From contig NZ_CP049887.1 in the NCBI RefSeq assembly GCF_011304195.1, positions 62,001 through 126,000 on the forward strand: a stretch of DNA of 64,000 nt. Direction: 5' to 3'. The translations under genes and the position numbers were made by a program. Shown piece by piece: positions 36,096-45,377 of the stretch. Within the stretch, counting starts at the first letter, position 1. Each line of letters opens with the position of its first letter. This DNA comes from Vagococcus hydrophili. GTDB lineage: Bacteria > Bacillota > Bacilli > Lactobacillales > Vagococcaceae. The notes beneath the pieces were generated by a model. That model did not search any database and was not told the origin of the DNA. It saw only the letters and a program-made list of their open reading frames with translations.

Positions 36096-37013
36096 TTATA
36101 GCAACTCATAACCGCTTGCTTTATATAAAGTATACCAATCTTCTCTTGTTAGAGTAATCTCGCTGGCTTTAGCAACTTCTTCTATTCGCTTAGGATTCAT
36201 CGTACCAATAATCGTTTGAATTTTAGCAGGGTGTCTGTTAATCCAAGCTGTGGCAATTCCTGTATCGGTCACATCATATTTCTTAGCCATCTCGTCAATC
36301 ACACCATTTAATTCACTAAAGTTTTTATTACCTAAAAAGACACCATCAAAATAACCATATTGGTAAGGTGACCATGCTTGAATTGTCATATTATGTAAAC
36401 GTGAATACTCTAAAACACTATCATCACGGCCAATACCTGCTTGATTTTCCATATTTTGATTCATACCTTGAGCAACCATACCTCCGTGTTTTAAACCAAA
36501 TTGCAATTGGTTCACCACTAATTTTTGATTCAAATATTTTTCAATCAATTCAATTTGCATTGGACGTTGATTACTCACACCAAAGTTTCTAACTTTTCCA
36601 GAACTTAATAAGATATCAAAGGCCTCTGCAATTTCCTCTGGTTCCATTAAGGTATCTGGTCTATGCAAAGCTAAAACATCTAAATAGTCCACATCTAAGC
36701 GTTCTAAAATACCATCCACACTTTTTAAGATATGTTCTTTCGAGAAATCATAAAAGCCGTCACGAATACCACATTTTGACTGAATCATTATTGATTCACG
36801 GTCTAATTTCATTTCTTTAATGGCTTGACCAAATAAAGTTTCAGCTTGACCACCACCATAAATATCTGCATGATCAAAAAAATTAATGCCATTTTCAATA
36901 CTTGTTTCGATTACTTTTACAGATTCTTTAACTGTCATCTCACTCATACGCATGCAACCTAAAGCTACTTGTGGGACCATTAATGTCGTATTACCTAAAT
37001 TTATATGTTTCAT
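36096..37013 (-). CDS. Aldo/keto reductase
   Basis: 305-residue NADPH-dependent oxidoreductase, TIM-barrel AKR fold. Catalytic tetrad elements visible: NFFDHADIYGGG (Asp, Tyr), IQSKCG (Lys) and LALHRPD (His). The end TIIGTMNPKRIEE binds the cofactor phosphate. Resembles the YdhF-like group. Start at 37013 after AAAGGAG. Its physiological substrate cannot be named; 13 bases downstream of a GntR regulator gene. Confidence 0.9.
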   Translation of the reverse strand: MKHINLGNTTLMVPQVALGCMRMSEMTVKESVKVIETSIENGINFFDHADIYGGGQAETLFGQAIKEMKLDRESIMIQSKCGIRDGFYDFSKEHILKSVDGILERLDVDYLDVLALHRPDTLMEPEEIAEAFDILLSSGKVRNFGVSNQRPMQIELIEKYLNQKLVVNQLQFGLKHGGMVAQGMNQNMENQAGIGRDDSVLEYSRLHNMTIQAWSPYQYGYFDGVFLGNKNFSELNGVIDEMAKKYDVTDTGIATAWINRHPAKIQTIIGTMNPKRIEEVAKASEITLTREDWYTLYKASGYELL

Positions 37014-37026
37014 CTTGATAGCTCCT

Positions 37027-37668
37027 TTAAATTTGCTGGTCAATTAATTCTAGATTTAATCGATTAAAGAATACTCGTATGGTTTTTCTACCAACTTCAT
37101 ATTCATTTTTATCAATATTATCACATAATTTTAACATACATTCATTGATTTCTTGATATAAAAAGTCAGCGGCTTCGTTAGGAAAAATCACATAATCTAG
37201 CTGTTGAAAGTTCTTCTTTACTATTTGTTTAACAATTTTATTTTCCATACATTCTAAAAAAACGGTTAGTATTTTACCTAAACACGTTCTCTTGACTGCA
37301 AAATCACTTTCTTTCTCGATGAGAATTAAAATATTTTTAATTTCAGTCGTATCAAACTTCAAGCGTTTGACCTGTAATTGAAATAAATAATTTGATAACA
37401 ACAACTCTAACAATTGCGTTCTTTCAATAAATTCTTCAACTGAGATAATTTGTTTTTTTACAACAACTCCGCGATTAGTTTCCTTTTCAAGGTAACCTTC
37501 TAAAATCAAACTATTAATCGCTTCTCTAATAGGCGTTCGACTAATCTCTAAATCATTTGAGATATCTTGTTCCACGAGTCTAAACTCATTTTCCCATTTA
37601 TCATTTTCAATATTTTCTTTAATATAATTATATGCTAAAAGTTGCATTCTACTTTTTTTCACGATCAT
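37027..37668 (-). CDS. GntR-family transcriptional regulator
   Basis: 213 residues: an N-terminal winged HTH with LVEQDISNDLEISRTPIREAINSLILEGYLE (near 32-62, the GntR signature), then an all-helical FCD-like effector domain with weak metal-ligand conservation. Probably controls the adjacent reductase and perhaps the purK-like gene upstream (19-base gap). Effector unknown. Confidence 0.88.
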   Translation of the reverse strand: MIVKKSRMQLLAYNYIKENIENDKWENEFRLVEQDISNDLEISRTPIREAINSLILEGYLEKETNRGVVVKKQIISVEEFIERTQLLELLLSNYLFQLQVKRLKFDTTEIKNILILIEKESDFAVKRTCLGKILTVFLECMENKIVKQIVKKNFQQLDYVIFPNEAADFLYQEINECMLKLCDNIDKNEYEVGRKTIRVFFNRLNLELIDQQI

Positions 37669-37687
37669 TCCATCCTATTTCTTTAGA

Positions 37688-38824
37688 TTAGTTATCAATT
37701 AAGCCAACATGTTTTATTTCTTGAATCGTTTCTTCTAAATTATCTGACAACACTGTTATATGACCTAATTTAAACATCTCTGCATGTTTTGGATACTGAT
37801 AAAAATGATAGTGCCATTTTCTTTTTTTTCCTAATAACTCTATAACAAGATCGTAGTTATCCTTCGTAATATTTATCGTCACCGCTGGCATGAATTGTTT
37901 AATTTTAGGCAGTGACCAATTACAAATCCCTTTAATATGAGCATCGTATTCAGAAAAATCACATGCATCCATTGTATAAGTGCTTGACTCATGTGGTCTT
38001 GCTGAAATCTCATTAACATAAAGGTTATCATCTTCCGTTAAGAAAAATTCAATGCCAACAATCCCACACACATTCAATTCTGAGGCGATAACTTTCGAAA
38101 TAAGTTCAATTTGATTAATAATCGTCTGTTCTAAATCTTCAATTTCAATCGGTGCTTTGACTTTCTTTAACAAACCATCTGTATAATGAAAAGACTCCAC
38201 AATTGGAAATAACGTGTATTCTCCATCTGAATTAACTGCAATCGTCATGAATAGTTCTTTCTTAAGTTTAACAAAAGCTTCTACCATACAAGCTCCTTGC
38301 TGAACTAGTGGGACTGCTAAATCAACTTCTGACGGGCTATCAATCTTAACAATATACTCTTCTTCACCATATCTTCTCGTACTTTTGACAATACAAGGAT
38401 AACCAACACTATTAGCCGCTTCTTTAATATCTGAAATAACAACTGCCGTTTCATATGGTGCGATATTAATCGAATGATTATCTAAAAATTCTCTTTCTAA
38501 CAACCTATCTTGAGTGACAGATAAACCAAACGTTCCTTGAGGTATTGCCACAAATTTTTTTAAAAAATCCAAGGCATTGGTATCAATATTTTCTGTTTCA
38601 AATGTTAAAACATCACTTCTTTTGGCTAATTCCAACAACGCACTTTCTTCATTATAATTGGCAACAATATGCCAATCAGCAACTTGTGACGCCGGACTTT
38701 CTTCTAATGGATCTAAAATCCCCACTTTGTATCCATATTTTTTTGCTGACATAACAAGCATTTTGCTAATATGTCCTCCTCCGATAATACCAATTGTACT
38801 ACCAGGTAAAATAATTTCTGACAA
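37688..38824 (-). CDS. purK: PurK-like ATP-grasp protein (divergent, without purE)
   Basis: 378-residue ATP-grasp protein of the N5-carboxyaminoimidazole ribonucleotide synthetase family. An N-terminal Rossmann-like STIGIIGGGHISKML is followed by the ATP-grasp core (YPCIVKSTRRYG, FVKLKKELFMTI, NEISARPHESSTYTMDAC) and the C-terminal GHITVLSDNLEETI. Typical PurK reads PRPHNSGHYT where this reads ARPHESSTYT, and GQLGRM is replaced by GHISKM. No purE or other pur gene lies nearby. It may be a true PurK acting with a distant PurE or a related carboxylase with another substrate. TTG start after GAGGG. Confidence 0.7.
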   Translation of the reverse strand: MSEIILPGSTIGIIGGGHISKMLVMSAKKYGYKVGILDPLEESPASQVADWHIVANYNEESALLELAKRSDVLTFETENIDTNALDFLKKFVAIPQGTFGLSVTQDRLLEREFLDNHSINIAPYETAVVISDIKEAANSVGYPCIVKSTRRYGEEEYIVKIDSPSEVDLAVPLVQQGACMVEAFVKLKKELFMTIAVNSDGEYTLFPIVESFHYTDGLLKKVKAPIEIEDLEQTIINQIELISKVIASELNVCGIVGIEFFLTEDDNLYVNEISARPHESSTYTMDACDFSEYDAHIKGICNWSLPKIKQFMPAVTINITKDNYDLVIELLGKKRKWHYHFYQYPKHAEMFKLGHITVLSDNLEETIQEIKHVGLIDN

Positions 38825-38940
38825 CTTCCCTCACTACTTTCTCCACTTTAAATCTGATATTTAAATGATATATTAATAGTATCAATCTGCGGAATAACTG
38901 TAAAGATAAAAAGCTCTTAATTCCCCTTCTTTTAGTATAA

Positions 38941-38977
38941 ATAAAAAACAATCGGTATTTTATCAACCGATTGTTTT
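38941..38977 (-). terminator. Intrinsic terminator of xpt
   Basis: Perfect 12-bp stem AAAACAATCGGT / ACCGATTGTTTT and a T run on the minus strand. Confidence 0.92.
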
Positions 38978-38992
38978 GTTGTTTTTTAATTT

Positions 38993-39699
<707 letters not shown>

Positions 39700-39713
39700 T
39701 GTTATTTATCTTT

Positions 39714-39745
39714 CTAAAAAAATAAAAGGCGTATTGCCTTTTATT
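39714..39745 (-). terminator. Intrinsic terminator of the autolysin operon
   Basis: Perfect stem AATAAAAGGC / GCCTTTTATT with a T-rich tail; its 5' arm overlaps the autolysin stop codon. Confidence 0.88.
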
Positions 39746-41387
39746 TACTTGTTACATCATATTTGGCTGGTTTTTCCAAGCTTTCAGATAACTTAGTCGT
39801 CATATTACGACCTAATTGATTTAAGATATCAATGGATTCATCTTTTTTCTTATTGTCAGCCTTTTTATCTTTTTTGACTTCTTTTTTAGGTTCGACTTTT
39901 TTATCAAACTGAGTTAAATCATATGTTGCAATAAGTGCGTTTAACTTTTTATGATAATTTCGATCTTCTTTATTTTGAGCAGTCATATAAGCTGTTACTT
40001 TTTTATAAGTATCTTTTTTCTTAGTTGTCAGTTCAGGATAGACAGCTTTATCGTCTTTAAGTAATTTTACATGATCTTCCACTGAATCTTTGTAAGAAGG
40101 ATACTCCTTGTAAGTTACTTTTTCTAATTTAGTGCCTTTTTTATCCTTAACGATTGTATCCACTTCAATACTTTTATCTTCATATTTACCTTTTGTTTGA
40201 TAAATATTTTTATTTTCAGCTAAAATGTTATTGCCAGAGGTACTTTTGATAACAGCATCAGCAATTAATACAGAAGCATACATATCATTTTTTTCGGCAA
40301 TCTCTTTTGTATCAGCTGATATTTCCTTAATAAAAGCTTCTGTTTCTTTGGATTTTTCTAGCTTAGTTTCAACAGCCTTTTTATTGTCATATTGAGCTAA
40401 ATTATACGTTTCAATCAATCCGTTTAACTTGTCGTTATAGCGTGTATCTGTTGCGTAGCGACCTGTTAAATATTTGGTAGCTTCTTCGTAAGATTTAGTA
40501 TTTGACTTCCAAGCCCCTTGATAAAAAGTTGAACGACCTAATGTTCCCCCTGTCATTAGCGTTGCATAATCTTCTAATGATTCTTTGTAACTTGGATACT
40601 TTCTGAATTTAGCAGAAATAGTATACATGCTACCTTTCCCATTATCTTCTAACGTCGGCATCTCTACTGATTTACCTTCGTAGGAACCTTTAATACCAAA
40701 CAAATTATAATTAGGTTCTCTCGATAGACCACTATTACCTGATCCACTCTCAAGAATAGCTTGTGCAATCATAACTGAAGCATACAAATCATTTTTTTGA
40801 CCAATTGCTCTAGCATCTTCACCGATTTCTTCAATAAACTCTTCTGTCGACTGATTTCTAGTATATCTAATTGGTGTCTTATCTTCTGACTTAGAAGTTG
40901 ATTTTTCTATATTATCATCTTTAGATGAGTTTTCTGAAGAATCTTTCGATGTATTGTTCCCATCATTTTTACTTGATGAGCTTCCTGAAATACCACCTTT
41001 TGAACTACTAGATGAACCTGTAATACTTGAAGAGGAAGATCCTGTATTTTTACTACTAGATGTTGTGTTTTTATCTGTACTTGAAGAAGAACTGTTACTC
41101 GAATCTTTAGAAGGCTCGACACTTGATTCCCCAGTTTCACTAGGTACAGTTACTTCTGAAGAGTCTGAAGCAGATACTTCTCCATTTGTTGTACTTGAAA
41201 AGTCACTCGAAAAATTGATAGCCGAATCTGCTTTAGGTAGAGTTGACAGCACTTTGTTAGATGTAGTGTTCGCTGCTTCTTCAGCATAAACAACAGTTTC
41301 TAACACCGGTCCACAAACCGATACTAAAACAGTACTAACCCCAACAAAGACGCCAAATTTACGATGTGTTTTTTTAATTTTTTCCAT
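39741..41387 (-). CDS. Secreted glucosaminidase-type autolysin with one active and one degenerate GH73 domain
   Basis: 548 residues: signal peptide (1 to about 36, cleavage near VYAEEA), a Ser/Thr-rich low-complexity linker (about 50-170), GH73 domain 1 (about 178-335), domain 2 (about 345-495) and a Lys-rich tail. Domain 1 has the catalytic Glu in AQAILESGSGNSG (E213). The aligned position in domain 2 is Lys (K381, in ADAVIKSTSGNN), and NLFGIKGSY has become NIYQTKGKY, so domain 2 is probably non-catalytic, perhaps wall-binding. No LysM or choline repeats. 25 bases behind the poly-Tyr coiled-coil gene, hence cotranscribed. Confidence 0.85.
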   Translation of the reverse strand: MEKIKKTHRKFGVFVGVSTVLVSVCGPVLETVVYAEEAANTTSNKVLSTLPKADSAINFSSDFSSTTNGEVSASDSSEVTVPSETGESSVEPSKDSSNSSSSSTDKNTTSSSKNTGSSSSSITGSSSSSKGGISGSSSSKNDGNNTSKDSSENSSKDDNIEKSTSKSEDKTPIRYTRNQSTEEFIEEIGEDARAIGQKNDLYASVMIAQAILESGSGNSGLSREPNYNLFGIKGSYEGKSVEMPTLEDNGKGSMYTISAKFRKYPSYKESLEDYATLMTGGTLGRSTFYQGAWKSNTKSYEEATKYLTGRYATDTRYNDKLNGLIETYNLAQYDNKKAVETKLEKSKETEAFIKEISADTKEIAEKNDMYASVLIADAVIKSTSGNNILAENKNIYQTKGKYEDKSIEVDTIVKDKKGTKLEKVTYKEYPSYKDSVEDHVKLLKDDKAVYPELTTKKKDTYKKVTAYMTAQNKEDRNYHKKLNALIATYDLTQFDKKVEPKKEVKKDKKADNKKKDESIDILNQLGRNMTTKLSESLEKPAKYDVTSK

Positions 41388-41412
41388 CGACCTCTACCTC
41401 ACTTTCAAATTC

Positions 41413-43074
41413 TTAGAAACGATCAATTTCTCCCATAGTTTCTAATTTTCTTAATAAATCAGAGAAGATAATTTCTGAATCAACTCTTAATTTTTCTAAT
41501 TTTCTATAGTAATTTCTAGCTTCTTGGCTGATAGCACTTAACTCTGTTTCTGAATCAGCAACGCGGCGTTTCGCTTCATAGTTAGCCACATCAACGATTT
41601 GACGTGCTTTTGCTTGAGCCTCTAACATAACGCTTGCGATATCTGATTGGCTCATAGAAGTACCTTGGTCAGCTCTTAAATTAGCCAAACGTAATTCTTC
41701 TTTAACTTGTGCTAATTCTAATTGTAGATCTGTTACTTCAGGAGCTTTGTTAGCACGTAATTCTGTTAAACTTGTTGTTACCTCTTCTTGTTGTTGACGC
41801 ATAGAAGATAGTTCTTGTTGTAAATTATTAATAACACTTTGGTTATTTTTTAATTCTGCAAGTTCTTTCTCTAATTGTTCTGTTTGGCTTAATTTCTCAT
41901 TCATTTCTGTTAGCTCCTGTTCCTTTTTCTTCATCGTTATTTCAAGATTTTGATTTTTTTCTAATTCTTCTTCGTATTTCGTAATTAATTTATTTTCTAA
42001 TTCTTTAGCATGTGATAATTTAGCTTCAAGTTCAGTTATATTTCTTTGAATTTCAACTTTTTCTAACGCTTCTTGATCTAACGTTTCTTCTTGCTCTTTA
42101 TGTGCTAGTACCGTTTGTTGTAGATTTTCAATTTCTTTGATAAAGGTTTCGTTATCAGATTTTAGAGAATCTATCAACTGGCTTTGTTCTGCTATTTCTT
42201 GTTCTTTAAGCGCTAATGTATTATCAGATTCAGTCACTCTTTGTGTTAGCTCATCCCTACTTGTTGTCAGACTATTTAATTCAGCTGACTTTTCTTCTAA
42301 CATTTGGTTGACTTGATTTAACTTGCCTTCCAATTCTTGAATAGTTTCAGCATTTTGAGCTTTATCTGAAAGTTCATTGCTTAGATCAGTAATTTTTAAC
42401 TCTTTCTCAGCTAGACTTCCATTTAAAGTTTCTACTTGCTGTAACATAGCTGCATGATCAGATTTAATTTTATCTAAATCCAATAATTCAATTTTTAGTT
42501 GGTTGTTTTCTTCTAATAAATTAGCATACTCATCTATTTGAGCAGATAATCGGTTATTATTTTCTTCAACTCGGACTAAACGATCTGCTTGATGTTGTAA
42601 ATTATCATTTTCAAGTAATAAATGATCAATTTTTTCTCTCAACTGAGCATTTTCAATTTCTGAAATGTCTAATTGACTTGTTGCTGTTTTAGGTTGATTA
42701 CTTGAAACTTCAACATACTCTTCCTCATAGGAAAAATCTGGAGATACCGTTTCTTCTTTTGTTTCTGATTTTTCAGTAGGTGCGTCCGTTTTAAATGGAC
42801 TAACATATGAATCATCTTCAACATTGTAATAATCTAAAGTTTCTTCTTTCTCTGGAACCTTTGTTTCTAAAGTAGGAATTGAAGGTTTGTTTTTATTATC
42901 CCCTTCGTAATAATAATAGTAGTAATAGTCATCATCACCATTATCATAATCTAATTTACTTGAAGAGCTGGCCGCACTTTCTGTCGCCATTAGTGCGTTT
43001 TCTTCATTTAAATTGTTATCCTTTACTTCATCATTAGACTCATCGTCCTTACGTTTTAACCAATTATTAAACAA
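41413..43074 (-). CDS. Poly-tyrosine, long coiled-coil cytoplasmic protein (unknown)
   Basis: 553 residues; family not recognised. The N-terminus is basic then strongly acidic and disordered, with seven consecutive Tyr (Y50-Y56) after Asp repeats. Residues of about 140-480 are an almost unbroken heptad-rich coiled coil (Leu/Glu/Lys/Gln). The C-terminus (about 485-553) has EAQAKARQIVDVANYEAKRR, reminiscent of the helical tails of DivIVA-like proteins. No signal or membrane segment. TTG start with GGTGGAG. First gene of the transcript with the secreted autolysin, suggesting a scaffold linking division or envelope sites to hydrolase activity (inference). Confidence 0.7.
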   Translation of the reverse strand: MFNNWLKRKDDESNDEVKDNNLNEENALMATESAASSSSKLDYDNGDDDYYYYYYYEGDNKNKPSIPTLETKVPEKEETLDYYNVEDDSYVSPFKTDAPTEKSETKEETVSPDFSYEEEYVEVSSNQPKTATSQLDISEIENAQLREKIDHLLLENDNLQHQADRLVRVEENNNRLSAQIDEYANLLEENNQLKIELLDLDKIKSDHAAMLQQVETLNGSLAEKELKITDLSNELSDKAQNAETIQELEGKLNQVNQMLEEKSAELNSLTTSRDELTQRVTESDNTLALKEQEIAEQSQLIDSLKSDNETFIKEIENLQQTVLAHKEQEETLDQEALEKVEIQRNITELEAKLSHAKELENKLITKYEEELEKNQNLEITMKKKEQELTEMNEKLSQTEQLEKELAELKNNQSVINNLQQELSSMRQQQEEVTTSLTELRANKAPEVTDLQLELAQVKEELRLANLRADQGTSMSQSDIASVMLEAQAKARQIVDVANYEAKRRVADSETELSAISQEARNYYRKLEKLRVDSEIIFSDLLRKLETMGEIDRF

Positions 43075-43204
43075 TCAAACTCCACCTCACAATAGAACTT
43101 ATATATAATTTTTTTTCACATACTTAAGTAAGTTAGAAAAACAAAAGGAATCTAAATCAAAAAAAAACCTTTCTGCCCTATTCTAATAATACTTATACAA
43201 GAAA

Positions 43205-43232
43205 ATTATATCATACCCTTAACAATATGCAA
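43205..43232 (-). promoter_or_regulatory. Promoter of the coiled-coil/autolysin operon
   Basis: Minus-strand -35 TTGCAT (43227-43232), 16-base spacer, perfect -10 TATAAT (43205-43210). The leader is about 125 bases with no clear hairpin. Confidence 0.7.
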
Positions 43233-43264
43233 CTTTTTTTTAGATTTCAACAGGCACGTAGCAT

Positions 43265-44134
43265 TTATTCTATATGGTATTCTTTATAGACTTCTTGTTT
43301 TTTTAAACCTCTTTTTTTCGCTACTTCTTTGATAGCATCTTTATTTTTCAAGCCCTGTGTTTCCATTAACAGATCCACATGTTCTTTAAGAGAAAGCTCT
43401 TCTTCTAAGGCTGACATTTCTGAAAAGCCGTCATGACCTTCTACTATTAAACAACATTCGCCTTTTATCGTTTTTTCATTGAAAAATTCGATTAATTCTT
43501 TTATTGTTCCACGAGTGTACTCTTCAAATAGCTTTGTCAATTCTCGGCACAAGACTACTTTTCGATTTTCACCAAGAACAAGCGCCATATTGCTAAGTGT
43601 TTTTACAATTCGGTGTGGACTTTCATAAAAAATTAAAGCTGCCTGAATTTCTTTTAATTGATCAAGAGCTATTTTTTGTTCATTGGTTTTTCTAGGTAAA
43701 AACCCGTGAAAAAGAAAAGGTTGTGGTGTGATTCCTGAGGCAATTAGGGCAGTGATTCCTGCTGAAGCACCAGGCAAAGCCACCACATCGATATCTTCTT
43801 TAATAGCTGTCAAAACAAGTTCATGACCTGGATCACTGATAGAAGGCATCCCTGCATCACTAACTTGAGCAATATTGGTTCCACTAAGCAGCATGTCAAT
43901 TAATTCTGGCACTCGCTCTTTCACATTATGTTCATGTAAACTAAGCTGTCTTGTCTCAATTTCAAAATGATTTAGTAACTTTTTAGTATTTCTCGTGTCT
44001 TCACTCGCAATTAAATCAACTTCTTTTAAAGTATTAACCGATCTAAATGTCATGTCTTCTAAATTACCAATGGGCGTTGGAACTAAATACAGTTTACCAA
44101 CTGTCATATTTTTAAAACTTTTTTGCTGTTGCAT
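43265..44134 (-). CDS. rsmI: 16S rRNA 2'-O-methyltransferase RsmI
   Basis: Methylates the ribose of C1402 of 16S rRNA using SAM. 289 residues, tetrapyrrole-methylase fold: LYLVPTPIGNLEDMTFR, LIASEDTRNTKKLL, SDAGMPSISDPGHELV and LPGASAGITALIASG. Start after AAAGGAG. Last gene of the dnaX-to-rsmI block; a terminator hairpin separates it from yabA, so it is reached by readthrough or has its own promoter. Confidence 0.96.
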   Translation of the reverse strand: MQQQKSFKNMTVGKLYLVPTPIGNLEDMTFRSVNTLKEVDLIASEDTRNTKKLLNHFEIETRQLSLHEHNVKERVPELIDMLLSGTNIAQVSDAGMPSISDPGHELVLTAIKEDIDVVALPGASAGITALIASGITPQPFLFHGFLPRKTNEQKIALDQLKEIQAALIFYESPHRIVKTLSNMALVLGENRKVVLCRELTKLFEEYTRGTIKELIEFFNEKTIKGECCLIVEGHDGFSEMSALEEELSLKEHVDLLMETQGLKNKDAIKEVAKKRGLKKQEVYKEYHIE

Positions 44135-44149
44135 CTCTTTTACTCCTTT

Positions 44150-44181
44150 AAAAAAGAGGCCGACCTTAAAGTCTGCCTCTT
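44150..44181 (-). terminator. Internal terminator between yabA and rsmI
   Basis: Minus-strand stem AAGAGGCAGAC / GGTCGGCCTCTT (imperfect), six T, directly before the rsmI ribosome-binding site. Confidence 0.75.
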
Positions 44182-44198
44182 ATTAGTTTCACTATTTT

Positions 44199-44531
44199 TT
44201 ATTTACCATAGATCATATGAGAACAAAACACACATTCTTCATGATTTTCTCTTCTAGAACCATAAAAATCTTTACACACATGAAACCCTTGTTCATATAA
44301 TTTTTCTAAATTCAAACGAGATTTAGATAACTCTTGTTTGCTTTCATCTGAAAAAAATTCTCGTTCAAGTTTTTCTAAACGATCTCTTAAATGTTGGTTT
44401 TCCAGTTCCAAATTCAAGTTTTTCTCAAGAACGTCATCTACCACGTCTTTCATTTCACTCACTTGACTTAACATGGTTTGTAAATTTTTCTCAACATCTA
44501 CTAATTCATCGTATAATTTTGTTTTTTCCAT
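44199..44531 (-). CDS. yabA: Replication initiation control protein YabA
   Basis: Negative regulator of DnaA initiation that bridges DnaA and the DnaN clamp. 110 residues: an N-terminal leucine-zipper tetramerisation helix (about 1-60) and a C-terminal zinc site with His/Cys ligands (FHVCKDFYG...ECVFCSHM). Starts at ATG with GGAAG; 1 base after ricT. Confidence 0.93.
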   Translation of the reverse strand: MEKTKLYDELVDVEKNLQTMLSQVSEMKDVVDDVLEKNLNLELENQHLRDRLEKLEREFFSDESKQELSKSRLNLEKLYEQGFHVCKDFYGSRRENHEECVFCSHMIYGK

Positions 44532-44532
44532 G

Positions 44533-45360
44533 TTAATCTTCCTTTATTTCTTCTGGTTCCATCTCTAGTAGCTCATCTAAACCATATTCCATTGGTGTTT
44601 CTCTTTGGAATAATTTAACTTTGATGACTTCTGATAATATGTTTAAGCCGATAACTTTCCCTTTACCATCTGGCGTTTCGATGATTTCACCAAAATCTGG
44701 CATTTTTTTTCTTAATCGCTCATATTCTGAGTTTTCATAATTTAAGCAACACATCAAACGACCACACACACCAGATATTTTAGTAGGATTTAAAGATAAA
44801 TTCTGTTCTTTGGCCATTTTTATAGATACAGCTGCAAAATCTCCTAAGAAAGTACTACAACATAACGGTCTTCCGCAAGGTCCAATTCCACCTAATAACT
44901 TCGCTTCATCCCTCACACCAATTTGTCTTAATTCAATCCGTGTTTTGAAAATAGAAGCTAAATCCTTCACTAGATTTCTAAAATCAATTCGACCATCTGC
45001 AGTAAAACTAAAGACCATTTTACTGCGATCAAAGGTATATTCTACGTCAACCAGTTTCATTTCTAATTGATGAGCGATTATTTTTTCTTTCGCAACTGAA
45101 AAAGCCTGTTTGGCATCTTGTTTATTTTTTTCTTGTTTTGCTAATTGTTTACTTGTTGCTATTTGAATGACGGGCTTTAGTTCTTCTGGTAAATCTTCTT
45201 TGTTCATTTCTTTATTTGGAATAGCAATATACGCTAATTCTTTCGCTTTTTGAGATTCTACTATTACTGGCTGATTATACTCCAAATCTAGTAAATCATT
45301 TTTTGAATAAAAATAAATTCTCCCAGTAGGTTTAAATCGGACACCGACTACTTCTATCAT
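44533..45360 (-). CDS. ricT: PSP1-domain protein RicT (YaaT)
   Basis: 275-residue partner of the RicAFT complex, which stimulates RNase Y-dependent RNA maturation in B. subtilis and carries iron-sulfur clusters. PSP1 core with the Cys-rich signature GGIGPCGRPLCCSTFL and SGVCGRLMCCLNYE near residues 155-205. RBS AGGAGG. In the usual place between holB and yabA. Confidence 0.92.
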   Translation of the reverse strand: MIEVVGVRFKPTGRIYFYSKNDLLDLEYNQPVIVESQKAKELAYIAIPNKEMNKEDLPEELKPVIQIATSKQLAKQEKNKQDAKQAFSVAKEKIIAHQLEMKLVDVEYTFDRSKMVFSFTADGRIDFRNLVKDLASIFKTRIELRQIGVRDEAKLLGGIGPCGRPLCCSTFLGDFAAVSIKMAKEQNLSLNPTKISGVCGRLMCCLNYENSEYERLRKKMPDFGEIIETPDGKGKVIGLNILSEVIKVKLFQRETPMEYGLDELLEMEPEEIKED

Positions 45361-45377
45361 TGTGTGGTCCTCCTATA

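Noticed and set aside
40954-41289. 111-codon plus-strand frame rich in Leu and Glu
   Set aside because: Antisense shadow of the Ser-rich linker of the autolysin; low-complexity artefact.
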